Origin: Cupriavidus pauculus
Lineage (GTDB): Bacteria; Pseudomonadota; Gammaproteobacteria; Burkholderiales; Burkholderiaceae
DNA length: 64,000 nucleotides
NCBI RefSeq assembly: GCF_022179805.1
Contig: NZ_BPUO01000015.1
Span: 83,100 to 147,099, forward strand
Direction: 5' to 3'
Position 1 is the first letter of the stretch. Each line of letters starts with the position of its first letter. The notes under the pieces were generated by a model. It saw only the letters and a program-made list of their open reading frames with translations, did no database searches and was not told the origin of the DNA. Below, piece by piece: positions 52,412-61,407 of the stretch. The position numbers were made by a program, and so were the translations under genes.

Positions 52412-52651
52412 TTGGCGTACCACGCGCTGGCCCACCCGATTCCGTCAGCTATCGTGATCGTCTGGCACCTGGCCGCCTGGGGTTTTACGCCCGAAGGGGA
52501 AGTGGTCGGGTTGCTCGGCGCATTTGCCGCCGAGCAAGGAAACGAGGGAGTGGCGCCTAAGCTGGGTGGCCAGGTGTATTTGGATCGTGACCAACTTGAG
52601 CGAAGTCGAAAAGACCCAATTGAAAAAGCGATAGCATCGGGCCACTGCTGA
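52412..52651 (+). CDS. Doubtful 79-residue gene
   Basis: A frame from a TTG encoding a hydrophobic start (IPSAIVIVWHLAAWGFTPEG) and a charged end (YLDRDQLERSRKDPIEKAI). Codon-like composition is better than in neighbouring frames, but no start signal or family supports it. It may be a gene fragment at the edge of the decayed region. Confidence 0.3.
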   Translation: MAYHALAHPIPSAIVIVWHLAAWGFTPEGEVVGLLGAFAAEQGNEGVAPKLGGQVYLDRDQLERSRKDPIEKAIASGHC

Positions 52652-52781
52652 CGTCATGCAACACAATGGAAGCGCAACGAGCGCCGCAATCATTGGTTGC
52701 AACGATAGACGATACGAGTTACCATTTTGCCAACAACTAACCCGCGATATCGGTGTGGCTTGACCACCTGGTGCGCGGGGG

Positions 52782-52807
52782 AAAAAGCCGGCGCAAGCCG
52801 GTTTTTT
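52782..52807 (+). terminator. Rho-independent terminator, bidirectional form
   Basis: CCGGC (52788-52792) pairs with GCCGG (52797-52801), loop GCAA, with AAAAAG before and TTTTTT after. It lies 18 bases before the start of the chimeric NYN gene, so it ends upstream transcripts or acts as an attenuator. Confidence 0.75.
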
Positions 52808-52824
52808 CGTTTCTGGAGACGGGA

Positions 52825-53496
52825 ATGGCGGGGGAGGAGGGCCGGACGCTCAGGACGCGCGTCTATGTCGACGGGTACAACCTCTACCGAGAGAACACCA
52901 ACGTGGTCGTGGGCTTGGTGATCCCGACCTGTGACCACAAGCGCAATCCCAACGCGGATCTTACGAAGTACAGCCACTGGACGCGTTCACACATTACTGA
53001 ACAGGAACTCGCTGCCGCCCAATTGCCAAGGGCAGTGCCCAAAAAGCGGGGTATGAGCCTGAAGCCGGTGTCATGGTATCCGCGTCCTGATTTGCTCGGC
53101 CCGGCCCTTGAGCTTGCCATCAGAGTTCGACGCAGTTCCAGTGAGGCCTTCAAGTGGTTGAGCGCGCCCAACGAGCACTTGAGCGGCGAGATACCTTTGA
53201 CACTATTGGAATCAGATGCCGGCGCAGCCAGGGTTATGGCTTATATCGACCGTTGGATTGCGGAACATTCGACGAGGCCACATCGAGCACCCGACCGGAA
53301 GGCTGAAGGCAAGAGACTGGGCACGCTGCAATCCGCCATCACTCAGCGCGTTGCGCCTTGGTGGGAAAAGCTCGCTGCCGGCTTTCTTTGCTGTTGGTTG
53401 CGAAAGTGGTTCCATCGGGACCAGTTTCAAAGAGTAGGCGCGATCCGCGAGCGCTTCGGGGGCGCACCTAGCTTTGGTTTCCAGGAACATTGTTGA
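52825..53496 (+). pseudogene. Chimeric gene: cut-down NYN domain joined to an MbcA/ParS-like tail
   Basis: From the ATG at 52825 (223 residues) the protein starts with RTRVYVDGYNLYREN, the first strand of an NYN (PIN-like) RNase domain. It then jumps to that domain's distal part (LVIPTCDHKRNPNADLTKYS, TEQELAAAQLPRAV, SLKPVSWYPRP). The middle, with the remaining acidic active-site residues, is missing, in frame. Residues about 108-152 (SSSEAFKWLSAPNEHLSGEI, then PLTLLESDAGAARVM) match the MbcA/ParS/Xre antitoxin toxin-binding domain. The C-terminal 70 residues are unassigned. It is either a deletion scar fusing two genes or a rearranged toxin-antitoxin protein; I favour the scar. Confidence 0.5.
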
Positions 53497-53545
53497 TCCG
53501 GTCGAATCGGATACAAACGGCGACGGCCAATAACAGTCTCGGGAG

Positions 53546-54421
53546 TTAAAGCCGCAACTGCAGTCGGTGCTCCGCCAGCAATCCAGCGGGCCTCACTATC
53601 AGCGCTGCGATCAGCGCAATCCCGATCAACATGAGACGCAGCGCCGCAAGTTGCGAGGGCGTCATCCACCCGACCTGATCGTTCAGGAAGCGCGTGCCTT
53701 CGAGCAACAGGATCACGGTGAACGCGCTCAGCAGCACGCCACGATTGCTGCCGCGACCGCCGATGATGACGCCCATGAACGCATAGGCGGTGATGATGGG
53801 CCCGAACTGCGTGGGGTCGATGTACTGGTAGTAGGCGGCGTGCAGTGCGCCGGCCACGCCGGTGACTGCACCGCCGATGCCGAACAGGCGCACGCGCAGC
53901 CACAGCACGTCCTTGCCCAGTGTGGCTGCCACGAGCGGATCGTCCCGCAGGGCGCGCGCGGCGCGTCCTAGCGGCGAACGCGCAATCGTTTCCAGCAGCA
54001 GGAAGCTCAGCAGCAATGCCGCCAGCGCCAGCAGCAGGAAGGCACCGTCACCAGTCACGGGGCGCGCGATGTTGGCAATGCCCAAGCTGCCGCGCGTGAG
54101 CCAGTCTTCGTGGATCACGATGAGTCGAAGGCATTCCGCAAACGCCAGCGTCACGATGGCCAGGTAGTCGTCGGCCAGCCGCAGCGAGATCAGGCTGGTC
54201 AACGCGCTGGCGATGCCACTGACGGCAATCGCGCCGACCAACGCGAGCCACGGCGATGCGCCTGCGGCGGCCAGTTGCGCGTACATGTAAGCCGCCAGCA
54301 TGTAGAACCCGAACAGGCCAAAGTTGACCATGCCGGTCAGGCCCCATTGCAAATTGAGCGACAGCGCGGCAATGCCGGCGATCGACACCAGCACGAGGAT
54401 GGAGATCAGGTAGGTTGTCAT
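53546..54421 (-). CDS. livM: LivM-type ABC importer permease
   Basis: Encodes 291 residues from the ATG at 54421, which overlaps the livH stop; the longer upstream frame is a shadow. About eight hydrophobic segments, with the family's NLQWGLTGMVNFGLFGFYML and ARSPLGRAARALRDDPLVAA (EAA-like loop contacting the ATPase), then GVAGALHAAYYQYIDPTQFG. It pairs with LivH to form the membrane channel. The last gene of a seven-gene operon. Confidence 0.94.
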   Translation of the reverse strand: MTTYLISILVLVSIAGIAALSLNLQWGLTGMVNFGLFGFYMLAAYMYAQLAAAGASPWLALVGAIAVSGIASALTSLISLRLADDYLAIVTLAFAECLRLIVIHEDWLTRGSLGIANIARPVTGDGAFLLLALAALLLSFLLLETIARSPLGRAARALRDDPLVAATLGKDVLWLRVRLFGIGGAVTGVAGALHAAYYQYIDPTQFGPIITAYAFMGVIIGGRGSNRGVLLSAFTVILLLEGTRFLNDQVGWMTPSQLAALRLMLIGIALIAALIVRPAGLLAEHRLQLRL

Positions 54422-55278
54422 TTTGCGATGCGGGCCGTGCCGAAAACGCCCCAGGGCCGCACCAACAACAGCGCGGTGAGCACGGCGAACGAGACGAGTG
54501 GTCGGTAGTGGGGCGGGAGAATCAGCGTGGACAGTTCGGCGATCACGCCCAGCGCCAGCGCGCCAAACACGGCAGCCATCGGATGCGCGATGCCACCGAG
54601 GATGGCTGCGGCAAAGACCTGGATCACGTAGTTCCAGCCCATCTGCGGGTCCAGCGTGGCATCGAGCCCGATCAGCGTGCCGGCAGCCGTCGCCAGTGCG
54701 CCAGCGATGAACCATGTGATGCCGATCACGCGATTGCCGACGATGCCGCGCGCGGCAGCCAGCGACGGGTTGTCCGCCACGGCGCGCATGGCCCGACCCA
54801 GCGAAGTCAACCGCAGCAAGCCCCAGATCGCCAGCAGCGCGAACAGGCTCGTCGCCGCGATCAGCAACTGTTCATGGTTGATGCGCAAGCCGGCCACACG
54901 CAGTGGGCGCGCGGGATCCACCGCGTAACCGACGGCAGCGTTGCCCGCAATGAAACGGACTGCGTTCTCCAGCACGAATGCGACGCCCATGCTGGCGACG
55001 AGCAGCGTCACACCCGATCGATCGCGCAGTCGCCGGTACACGATGGTATCGACCAGGACCGCGAGCAGGCCGCCGAGGACGGCGCCGGCCAGCGCCGACG
55101 GCAGCAGCGGCCAGCCAAGGCCGGCATTGAACGCGTAGACGATGTAGGCGCCGGCGGTCAGCATGGCGCCGATGGCGAAGTTGGCAAAGCGCAGCACGCT
55201 GAACGTCAGGGCGAGCGCCAGCGCGGGCAGGGCGACCAACAGTCCCGTGACCACGCCGTTGAATAAAGTCTGGATCAT
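54418..55278 (-). CDS. livH: LivH-type ABC importer permease
   Basis: Encodes 286 residues with about eight hydrophobic segments. The start (IQTLFNGVVTGLLVALPALA) and the LGRAMRAVADNPSLAAARGI loop are typical of LivH, followed by MGWNYVIQVFAAAILGGI. Overlaps livF at one end and livM at the other, so translation is coupled. Confidence 0.94.
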   Translation of the reverse strand: MIQTLFNGVVTGLLVALPALALALTFSVLRFANFAIGAMLTAGAYIVYAFNAGLGWPLLPSALAGAVLGGLLAVLVDTIVYRRLRDRSGVTLLVASMGVAFVLENAVRFIAGNAAVGYAVDPARPLRVAGLRINHEQLLIAATSLFALLAIWGLLRLTSLGRAMRAVADNPSLAAARGIVGNRVIGITWFIAGALATAAGTLIGLDATLDPQMGWNYVIQVFAAAILGGIAHPMAAVFGALALGVIAELSTLILPPHYRPLVSFAVLTALLLVRPWGVFGTARIAK

Positions 55279-56075
55279 GCAGGAACGGTGCTATCGGGAG
55301 TGTCGGATGAGGCTACATCAGCATCAACGTCGGGATCATGGCCGAAGAACAGGCGCGGCAGATCGGCGTCATTCAGTAGCGCGTGCGCGGGACGCTGGCT
55401 TCTCACCTGACCGTTCACCAGCACCAGGCCGTGATCGGCGACCGTGAGTCCCAGTCGCACATTCTGTTCGATCATCAACAAGGTCACGCCGGTACGGCGC
55501 ACATCGGCAATGCGTTCGAACAGCAGCGCGGCGTTGCGCGGTGAAAGTCCCGCGGAGGGTTCATCAAGCACGAGCACCGATGGCTGCTGCATCAGCGCGG
55601 CAGCCATCGCCGCCATCTGGCGTTGACCGCCGCTCAGCAGGCCGGCCGGTGTGCGCAGCCGCGTGGCAATTTCCGGGAACAGCGCCAGTACGGCGTCAAG
55701 ATGCGCGCGTTGTGATGGCCCGTTTCGTTGGTGGCCATTTCGCCGGTTGCCCTGCACACCTTCCCAACCGAGCCGCAGGTTGTCCAGTACGCTCAGGTTC
55801 GGAAAGACATTGTGTTCCTGCGGCACATAGCTAAGACCCAGATGCGTTCGTGCCGGCGCGTCGAGTGCACCGATCTGGCTCGCGTCTAGCGTCAGCGTGC
55901 CCGATGCCAGCGGCAGCAGGCCGACAACGGCCTTCAGCAGAGTCGACTTGCCGGAGCCGTTGGGGCCGATCACGGTGACGGCGCCGCCGGCCGGTATGTG
56001 CAACGAGACATCACGAATGATGCGCTTGCCGTGATAGCCCGCGCTGATCCCGTCCAGTTGCAGGGCCTGGGTCAT
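55275..56075 (-). CDS. livF: LivF-type ABC importer ATPase
   Basis: Encodes 266 residues with Walker A GPNGSGKSTLLKAV (about 36-48), the LivF-specific YVPQEHNVFPNLSVLDNL Q-loop region, signature LSGGQRQMAAMAAAL, Walker B SVLVLDEPSAGLSP and the H-loop replaced by LLMIEQN, as usual in the Liv family. It has a 15-residue C-terminal extension rich in Asp/Val. Overlaps livH. Confidence 0.95.
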   Translation of the reverse strand: MTQALQLDGISAGYHGKRIIRDVSLHIPAGGAVTVIGPNGSGKSTLLKAVVGLLPLASGTLTLDASQIGALDAPARTHLGLSYVPQEHNVFPNLSVLDNLRLGWEGVQGNRRNGHQRNGPSQRAHLDAVLALFPEIATRLRTPAGLLSGGQRQMAAMAAALMQQPSVLVLDEPSAGLSPRNAALLFERIADVRRTGVTLLMIEQNVRLGLTVADHGLVLVNGQVRSQRPAHALLNDADLPRLFFGHDPDVDADVASSDTPDSTVPA

Positions 56076-56842
56076 GCGATTTCCCCGAGGTATGCGGCGC
56101 GCACACGCGTGTCAGCCGTGACGTCGGCGAAGCTGCCTTCGGTCAGCACGGCGCCCTGCGCGAAGACATAGACGTGATCGCTCAGTGTGGCCACCATGTC
56201 CATGTTGTGTTCGACCAGCGCAAAGGTCATGCCCTCGTCGCGCAGATCGGAAATGAACCGCCCAAGAGATTCCACCAACACCGGATTGACACCGGCTGCC
56301 GGCTCGTCCAGCAGGACGATCGACGGATCGGTCATCAGCGCGCGGCACAACTCCAGGAGCTTTTTCTGTCCGCCGGACAGACCGCCGGCCGGCTGGTTGG
56401 CCAGCGGCAGGAGCTTCGCGCGTTCAAGCAGCGCTCGTGCACGCTCGATGGCTTGTCGTTCGGCCCCTCGCACGCGCCGACGTCCGAACAGTACGTTCCA
56501 GAAGCGTTCGCCAGGATGCGCAGGCGTGGCCAGCAGCAGGTTTTCGAGCACCGTCAGGCTGTCGAGTTCGCGTGCGAACTGGAAGGTGCGCGCCACGCCG
56601 TGGCGGGCGCGGCGATGCACGGGCAACGCGGTGATATCGGCATCGCCCAGCGTGACGCGTCCGGAATCGGGCCGCAGCACACCGGCAAGCACGTTGAACA
56701 GCGTCGACTTTCCCGCGCCGTTGGGCCCGATGATGCCGGTGATGCGCCCGGGCTGCAGGGTGAGCGTGGCGTTGTCCAGCGCGCGCAGGCCGCCGAACGC
56801 AATGTTCAACGACGAGGCTGACAGGGCGGCAGCACTGCGCAT
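56072..56842 (-). CDS. livG: LivG-type ABC importer ATPase
   Basis: Encodes 256 residues: Walker A GPNGAGKSTLFNVLAG, LivG-specific HGVARTFQFARELDSLTVLE (Q-loop), signature GLSGGQKKLLELCRAL, Walker B IVLLDEPAAGVNPVLVE and LVEHNMDMV. Start overlaps the stop of the binding-protein gene by one base (TAATG). Works with LivF. Confidence 0.95.
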   Translation of the reverse strand: MRSAAALSASSLNIAFGGLRALDNATLTLQPGRITGIIGPNGAGKSTLFNVLAGVLRPDSGRVTLGDADITALPVHRRARHGVARTFQFARELDSLTVLENLLLATPAHPGERFWNVLFGRRRVRGAERQAIERARALLERAKLLPLANQPAGGLSGGQKKLLELCRALMTDPSIVLLDEPAAGVNPVLVESLGRFISDLRDEGMTFALVEHNMDMVATLSDHVYVFAQGAVLTEGSFADVTADTRVRAAYLGEIA

Positions 56843-58086
56843 TACTTGAGTACGTCCAGCAACTGGTTGGCGCCGTCGCGGATCACGAAGTGCCCGTACT
56901 CGCGGTTCAATTGATCGCCGGTCGGCGTGAACTGGAACTGCGATCCCGCGCCACTGTACGCGATGGCCTGTTTTGCGCGAATGGCTTTCAGGCCGTCCAC
57001 AGGATTCTCCACCGCCTTGCCGGGCCCATTGACCACCGGCAGGATCGCCTTCGCAAACACCTTCGGATCCGCGCTGCCGGCGCGCTCAATGGCCAGTGCC
57101 AGCACCGAGATTTCATCCCACACATTCGACGGGAAGATGGCGAGCGTGCCTGACGGAATGCCGGCTTCGCGCGCGAAGGTCTTGTACGCCGAGGACGAGG
57201 CGGGCGGGATCGACTGGATGTGGTGGATGCCTTCGGCCACCTGCTTGCCTACGTTCTTGATGAACGCGCCTTCGGCGTCGGCGGCCGACGAGTTGGCGTA
57301 GAGACGCGTATCACTGAAGCCGCTACGATACACTTCGCGCGAAATCGCCGACAGGTCGGGCAGATAGCTGGGAATGAACACCGCATCGGGCTTGCGGGCG
57401 AAGACCTTCTCCACTTCGGCGCGGTAGGAGGGCTGGTTCGGGTTGTAGTAGACGACGTCCAGGATCTGGCCGCCCGACTTCTTGAACGTGTTGACGAACG
57501 GATCGACCATGCTGAGCGTGAAGGGCGTCTGGAGCACCAGCAGCGATGCCTTGTGTGCGCCGTCCTTCGCGGCGGCGCGCGCGAACACCGCGCCCCAATC
57601 GCTGCCGCGCGCCTGGAATCGCCACACCAGGCCTTTGTTGTCACCTTGGGTGACTTCGTCGCCCGATCCGGTCACGAACAAGGGCACGCCACGCTCGATC
57701 GTCAGCGGCTTGACGGCCATGGCGACCGCGCTGCTCCACACGCCGACGATCGCGCTCACCTTCGAGACGTCCAGCAGCTTGCGCGCCGCCGCAACGCCTG
57801 CCGTCGGGTTGCTTTCGTCGTCCTCGACCAGGATCTCGATCTTGCGCCCGCCCAGCAGCCCGCCGGCCTGGCTGTTGATGTAGTCGGCGGCTTTGCGCGC
57901 GGCGTTGGCCATGCCGGCGCCATAGGCACCGCCACCGCCGCTCAACGGCGCCAGGATGCCAATGCGGATCGGACCATTGTCCTGTGCGAGCGAAAGGGTG
58001 GGCAGGCCCAGGGCGGCCGCGCCGACGCCAGCGGCGCGCAGCCAGGCGCGGCGCTGCAACGAGATAAGCGACGAGAAGTCAGACAT
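56842..58086 (-). CDS. LivK/type I periplasmic binding protein with Tat-like signal
   Basis: Encodes 414 residues. The signal (SLQRRAWLRAAGVGAAALGL) has a twin-arginine pattern. The mature part is a leucine/amide-type binding fold: IRIGILAPLSGGGGAYGAGM, EILVEDDESNPTAGVAAARKL, VSAIVGVWSSAVAMAV, PLFVTGSGDEVTQGD. It delivers the substrate to LivHMGF. The neighbouring flavin monooxygenase and CMD-type gene suggest an aromatic or organosulfur ligand rather than a branched amino acid, but the ligand cannot be read from sequence. Confidence 0.92.
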   Translation of the reverse strand: MSDFSSLISLQRRAWLRAAGVGAAALGLPTLSLAQDNGPIRIGILAPLSGGGGAYGAGMANAARKAADYINSQAGGLLGGRKIEILVEDDESNPTAGVAAARKLLDVSKVSAIVGVWSSAVAMAVKPLTIERGVPLFVTGSGDEVTQGDNKGLVWRFQARGSDWGAVFARAAAKDGAHKASLLVLQTPFTLSMVDPFVNTFKKSGGQILDVVYYNPNQPSYRAEVEKVFARKPDAVFIPSYLPDLSAISREVYRSGFSDTRLYANSSAADAEGAFIKNVGKQVAEGIHHIQSIPPASSSAYKTFAREAGIPSGTLAIFPSNVWDEISVLALAIERAGSADPKVFAKAILPVVNGPGKAVENPVDGLKAIRAKQAIAYSGAGSQFQFTPTGDQLNREYGHFVIRDGANQLLDVLK

Positions 58087-58122
58087 GCGAATGAAGACGG
58101 ACGAAGTGGAAGAAGGAGAGCC

Positions 58123-58668
58123 TCAGGCCGGATGTACCGCGGTGGCGTCTTCGCCGATCTGCAGCGCCTGATTGAAGCGGTTGAAGAAGCCGCACAACGA
58201 GATGCGCAGCGTTAGCTCAACAATCTGCGCCTCGCTGAAATGTGCGCGCAGCCGCGTGAAGACGTGGTCGCGGATGCGTTGGGGCTGCTGCGTGACAACG
58301 ATCGCGTATTCGACGACAAGCTTGTCGATGTCCGACAGTTCAGGATGATCGGCGTAGTCGAGCAGCCTGCGCGCACCAGCTTCGCTGATGCCTTCCACGG
58401 CCAGGCGTGGTGCGTGATTGGCCACGCAGTAATCGCAGTCATTGAGCAGGGAAACGACCACGATGGCCATCTCGATGTAGCGATAGGGCACGGCATTGCG
58501 CGCCTTCAGCTCCAGCAGCAACTGCGGAAGATGATCGACGGCGGGGCCCACATGGGCCAGCACCGAGAACTGATCGGCAAAATGGGCGCCGTTTCCGGTA
58601 AAGGCGTCGAACAGCGCGCGGCGCGCCGGATCGAAGGTGTCGGGAGAGATTTCGCTGACGCGAGGCAT
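58123..58668 (-). CDS. Carboxymuconolactone decarboxylase/AhpD-family protein
   Basis: Encodes 181 residues from the ATG at 58668 (GGAG six bases upstream). The family motif is LLNDCDYCVANHAPRLA, with the C-x-x-C followed by His typical of AhpD-like redox-active members. Helical fold follows (EAGARRLLDYADHPELSDID; FTRLRAHFSEAQIVELTLRI). Such proteins act as alkyl-hydroperoxidase-like antioxidants. It lies between the monooxygenase and the ABC importer, so it may handle peroxide or a reactive product of the oxygenase. Confidence 0.88.
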   Translation of the reverse strand: MPRVSEISPDTFDPARRALFDAFTGNGAHFADQFSVLAHVGPAVDHLPQLLLELKARNAVPYRYIEMAIVVVSLLNDCDYCVANHAPRLAVEGISEAGARRLLDYADHPELSDIDKLVVEYAIVVTQQPQRIRDHVFTRLRAHFSEAQIVELTLRISLCGFFNRFNQALQIGEDATAVHPA

Positions 58669-58687
58669 GGTAACTCCGGTGAGACAG

Positions 58688-60088
58688 TTATTCCGTGAGG
58701 GCGGGCGCATCGACCGCCGCTGGTGACGCGCGACGGAAGGACGACCCGACATGCGGCGCGCGCAGCGTCGGGCCAGCGTGGAATAGCTTCTCGCGAAGCG
58801 TGCCGTCCGCGTAGGCGGTCTTGTAGATGCCGCGGCGCTGTAGTTCGGGCACAAGATGCGTCACGATGTCCTCGAACGTGCGCGGCATTTCGACAGAGGC
58901 CAAGTTGAAGCCATCGATGCCGGTGTCCGCCATCCAGGCCTGCAGTTCATCGGCCACCTGCTGCGCGTCGCCAACGGCCAGGCCACCGCGGCCGCCGATA
59001 CCGACGAATTCCACGGCATCGCGCACCGTCCAGCTCTTGTTCGGGTCGAGTTTGCTGAACGACGCCAGCGCGGATTGCCCCGCATTGGTGTCCACGTAGT
59101 CCAGCGTGTCGTCAGGTGCGTAGCGGCTCAGGTCGATGCCGGTCCAGCCGGACAGCAGGGCCAGTGCGCCTTCGTAGCTCACGCGTTCACGGTAAGCGGC
59201 GTGACGTGCGTGCGCTGTCTCCGCCGTGTTGTCCACGATGACTGTGAACATGGCGAAGATCAGGACGCCGTCGGGGTCGCGCCCTTCGGTGCGCAATGCG
59301 TCGCGAAGCTTGGCAACGGTGCGACGCAGCCCATCGCGTGTGGGCGCGCCGACGAAGATGCATTCGGCATGGCGCGCCGCGAAGCGCGAACCGCGATCCG
59401 AGCCACCCGCCTGGAACAGCAGTGGCGTGCGTTGCGGCGAGGGTTCGCACTGGAACACGCCGTCGATCCGCAGGTCGTCGTACTGATAGGTCGTGCGATG
59501 CACGCGTGCCGGATCCGCATAGACGCCGGTCTCACGATTGCGTACCACAGCGCCGTCTTCCCACGCGCCTTCCCAAAGCCGATAGCAGATATCGAGATAG
59601 GCGTCGGCGCGATCGTAGCGGGCATCATGCGCGCGCAGGCCATCCTGGCCAAGGCTCTTCGCACCGCTGTCGAGGTATGACGTGACGATGTTCCACGCCA
59701 CGCGGCCCTGGCTCAGGTGATCGAGCGTGGTCAGCCGACGCGCGAGTAGATACGGATGCTCATATGACACCGACAGCGTCACGCCGAACCCCAGATGCCT
59801 GGTGGCGTGTGCCATCAGCGGGATCAATGGCGCGGGATCGTTCATGGGAACCTGGGCCGCCGTGCGCAACGCCGCATTGGGCGTGCCGCCAGCTACATCG
59901 TAGATGCCAGTGATATCGCCGAGAAACAGTGCGTCAAATTTACCTGCTTCCAGCAGTTGCGCGAGTGCGACCCAATGATGTGTGTGCAGGTATTCTGCTG
60001 ACCGGTCCTCGGGACTCGTCCATTGCCCTGGGGCAAGATGGACGACGCAGTTCATGGTGAAGGCGTTGAGGCGAATCTGGCGGGTCAT
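58688..60088 (-). CDS. NtaA/SnaA/DszA-type FMN-dependent monooxygenase
   Basis: Encodes 466 residues from the ATG at 60088; the frame upstream includes a VNTR and is unlikely to be translated. Bacterial luciferase-like fold: MTRQIRLNAFTMNCVVHLAP, the GQWTSPEDRSAEY start, NIVTSYLDSGAKSLGQDG, RTPLLFQAGGSDRGSRFAAR (FMN-binding region) and TFEDIVTHLVPELQRRGI. This is the family of nitrilotriacetate and dibenzothiophene-sulfone monooxygenases, using FMNH2 from a separate reductase. First gene of the operon with the CMD protein and Liv importer, and divergent from a sulfonate-type importer. Confidence 0.93.
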   Translation of the reverse strand: MTRQIRLNAFTMNCVVHLAPGQWTSPEDRSAEYLHTHHWVALAQLLEAGKFDALFLGDITGIYDVAGGTPNAALRTAAQVPMNDPAPLIPLMAHATRHLGFGVTLSVSYEHPYLLARRLTTLDHLSQGRVAWNIVTSYLDSGAKSLGQDGLRAHDARYDRADAYLDICYRLWEGAWEDGAVVRNRETGVYADPARVHRTTYQYDDLRIDGVFQCEPSPQRTPLLFQAGGSDRGSRFAARHAECIFVGAPTRDGLRRTVAKLRDALRTEGRDPDGVLIFAMFTVIVDNTAETAHARHAAYRERVSYEGALALLSGWTGIDLSRYAPDDTLDYVDTNAGQSALASFSKLDPNKSWTVRDAVEFVGIGGRGGLAVGDAQQVADELQAWMADTGIDGFNLASVEMPRTFEDIVTHLVPELQRRGIYKTAYADGTLREKLFHAGPTLRAPHVGSSFRRASPAAVDAPALTE

Positions 60089-60098
60089 GCTGAATGCA

Positions 60099-60160
60099 GG
60101 CGCGCTTGGGGCGCGCTTGGGGCGCGCTTGGGGCGCGCTTGGGGCGCGCTTGGGGCGCGG
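60099..60160. repeat. 11-bp tandem repeat (VNTR), about five copies
   Basis: Head-to-tail copies of an 11-bp unit (GGCGCGCTTGG) begin 11 bases upstream of the monooxygenase ATG. Because 11 is not a multiple of three, copy-number change would shift the frame of any translation starting upstream and alter spacing of promoter elements. Confidence 0.85.
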
Positions 60161-60222
60161 TGTGGCGAGGGCAAGCGACCGATTGTCGGCCACACCATGG
60201 CTCCGAGGGAACTACGGATTTT

Positions 60223-60236
60223 GCATAGACTTATGC
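60223..60236. promoter_or_regulatory. Candidate LysR-type operator dyad
   Basis: GCATA-GACT-TATGC (60223-60236) is a dyad of the ATA-N-TAT form bound by LysR-type regulators such as CysB. It lies in the divergent region between the monooxygenase operon and the sulfonate importer. Assignment is tentative. Confidence 0.4.
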
Positions 60237-60376
60237 GTTGATTGTTGCGAGGCGGAAGTCGGCGAGCTCCATTGCATATACGTCAGGGCGGCTTTTCCAT
60301 ATCCGTTATCGGTCGTTTGCGTCTCAGGGGCTGACGCCTAACATGGCCGTCCTGTCTATGGAATCCATCCACCACG

Positions 60377-61405
60377 ATGCATAAATCCCTACGAGCACTT
60401 CTGTTTTCGGGTCTGGCTTTGGCTACGTCTATTGGCAACGCGGCGGAGCCGCTACCAAAGGAAGTGCGTATCGCCTACAGTGGCGGCGCGCAGCTAATCG
60501 TCAACGCCAAAGTCGATGGGTCGCTGGAAAGAGCGTTCGGCGTTCCGGTTAAGTGGGTGCAGTTCGGCACCGGTGCGGATGTACTGAACCTGTTCGCAAG
60601 CAATAGCGTGGACATCGCCAACTTTGGCTCGAGTCCCACGGTTTCGGCCATCGTCCGCAAGCTACCGATCGAGCTGGCGGGCATTTCTGCGGACATCGCA
60701 ACGTATGAGCGCCTGGTCGCGCGCAAGGGCAAGAACATCCAGTCGCTCCAGGACCTGGCCGGCCACACGGTGGGTTACCCGCCCAATTCCACGGCGCAAT
60801 ATGCGCTGGACACGGCCATCCAGCTCAACAAGATCGATCGCACGAAGATCCGGTTCGTGCCGCTCAAGCCAGATGAACTGGTGGCCGCATGGCGACGAGG
60901 CGATATAGATGCTGGGTACGTCTGGGCGCCATTCAATTCCACGCTGGAAGCCAATGGCGGGCAGCCGGTGTTCTACACAAAGGATCTGAAGAAGGACGGC
61001 TATCTGATCTTCAACGGCATTTCGGTGAGCAAGGCATTCGGTGAAAAACACCCGGATTTGGTGGCCAAACTGCTGCTGGTGCTGGAGCAGCAGGTCGCCA
61101 ACTATCGGCGCAATCCAGATGCCGTCGCAGAAGCCATCGCCAAGGAACTGGGCGCCACTCCAGCCGCGGTCAAGGAATCGATCAACGGCAACAACTATCC
61201 GTCCATTGAAGAGCAACTGAAGCCTCAATGGTTTGGCGATGGCGGCAACACCGACCAGACGGTGTTGGCCGGTGCCGTGCGCAAGACGGCCGAATTCCTG
61301 GGGAGTATTGACCAGGTTCGTCGCGCCGATATTCCGGCGTCGTTCTCGACGTCAATCAACCCCCGCTATCTGAAGCTGGCCGAACAACTGAAGGCGGCGA
61401 AGTAG
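60377..61405 (+). CDS. Taurine/sulfonate-type ABC importer binding protein
   Basis: Encodes 342 residues with a Sec signal (LLFSGLALATSIGNAAEP). The mature part is of the TauA/SsuA family: KEVRIAYSGGAQLIVNAKVD, FASNSVDIANFGSSPTVSAI, LAGHTVGYPPNSTAQYALD, DIDAGYVWAPFNSTLEANGG. It captures a sulfonate-like compound in the periplasm. It starts a three-gene operon with a permease and an ATPase, divergent from the monooxygenase gene. Confidence 0.92.
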   Translation: MHKSLRALLFSGLALATSIGNAAEPLPKEVRIAYSGGAQLIVNAKVDGSLERAFGVPVKWVQFGTGADVLNLFASNSVDIANFGSSPTVSAIVRKLPIELAGISADIATYERLVARKGKNIQSLQDLAGHTVGYPPNSTAQYALDTAIQLNKIDRTKIRFVPLKPDELVAAWRRGDIDAGYVWAPFNSTLEANGGQPVFYTKDLKKDGYLIFNGISVSKAFGEKHPDLVAKLLLVLEQQVANYRRNPDAVAEAIAKELGATPAAVKESINGNNYPSIEEQLKPQWFGDGGNTDQTVLAGAVRKTAEFLGSIDQVRRADIPASFSTSINPRYLKLAEQLKAAK

Positions 61406-61407
61406 TC

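Noticed and set aside
54415..55266. 283-residue plus-strand frame opposite livH
   Set aside because: Gln/Arg/His-rich shadow of a well-supported permease gene.
60099..60160. The 11-bp repeat as a CRISPR or iteron array
   Set aside because: No spacers, and the unit is too short and simple. It is a VNTR.
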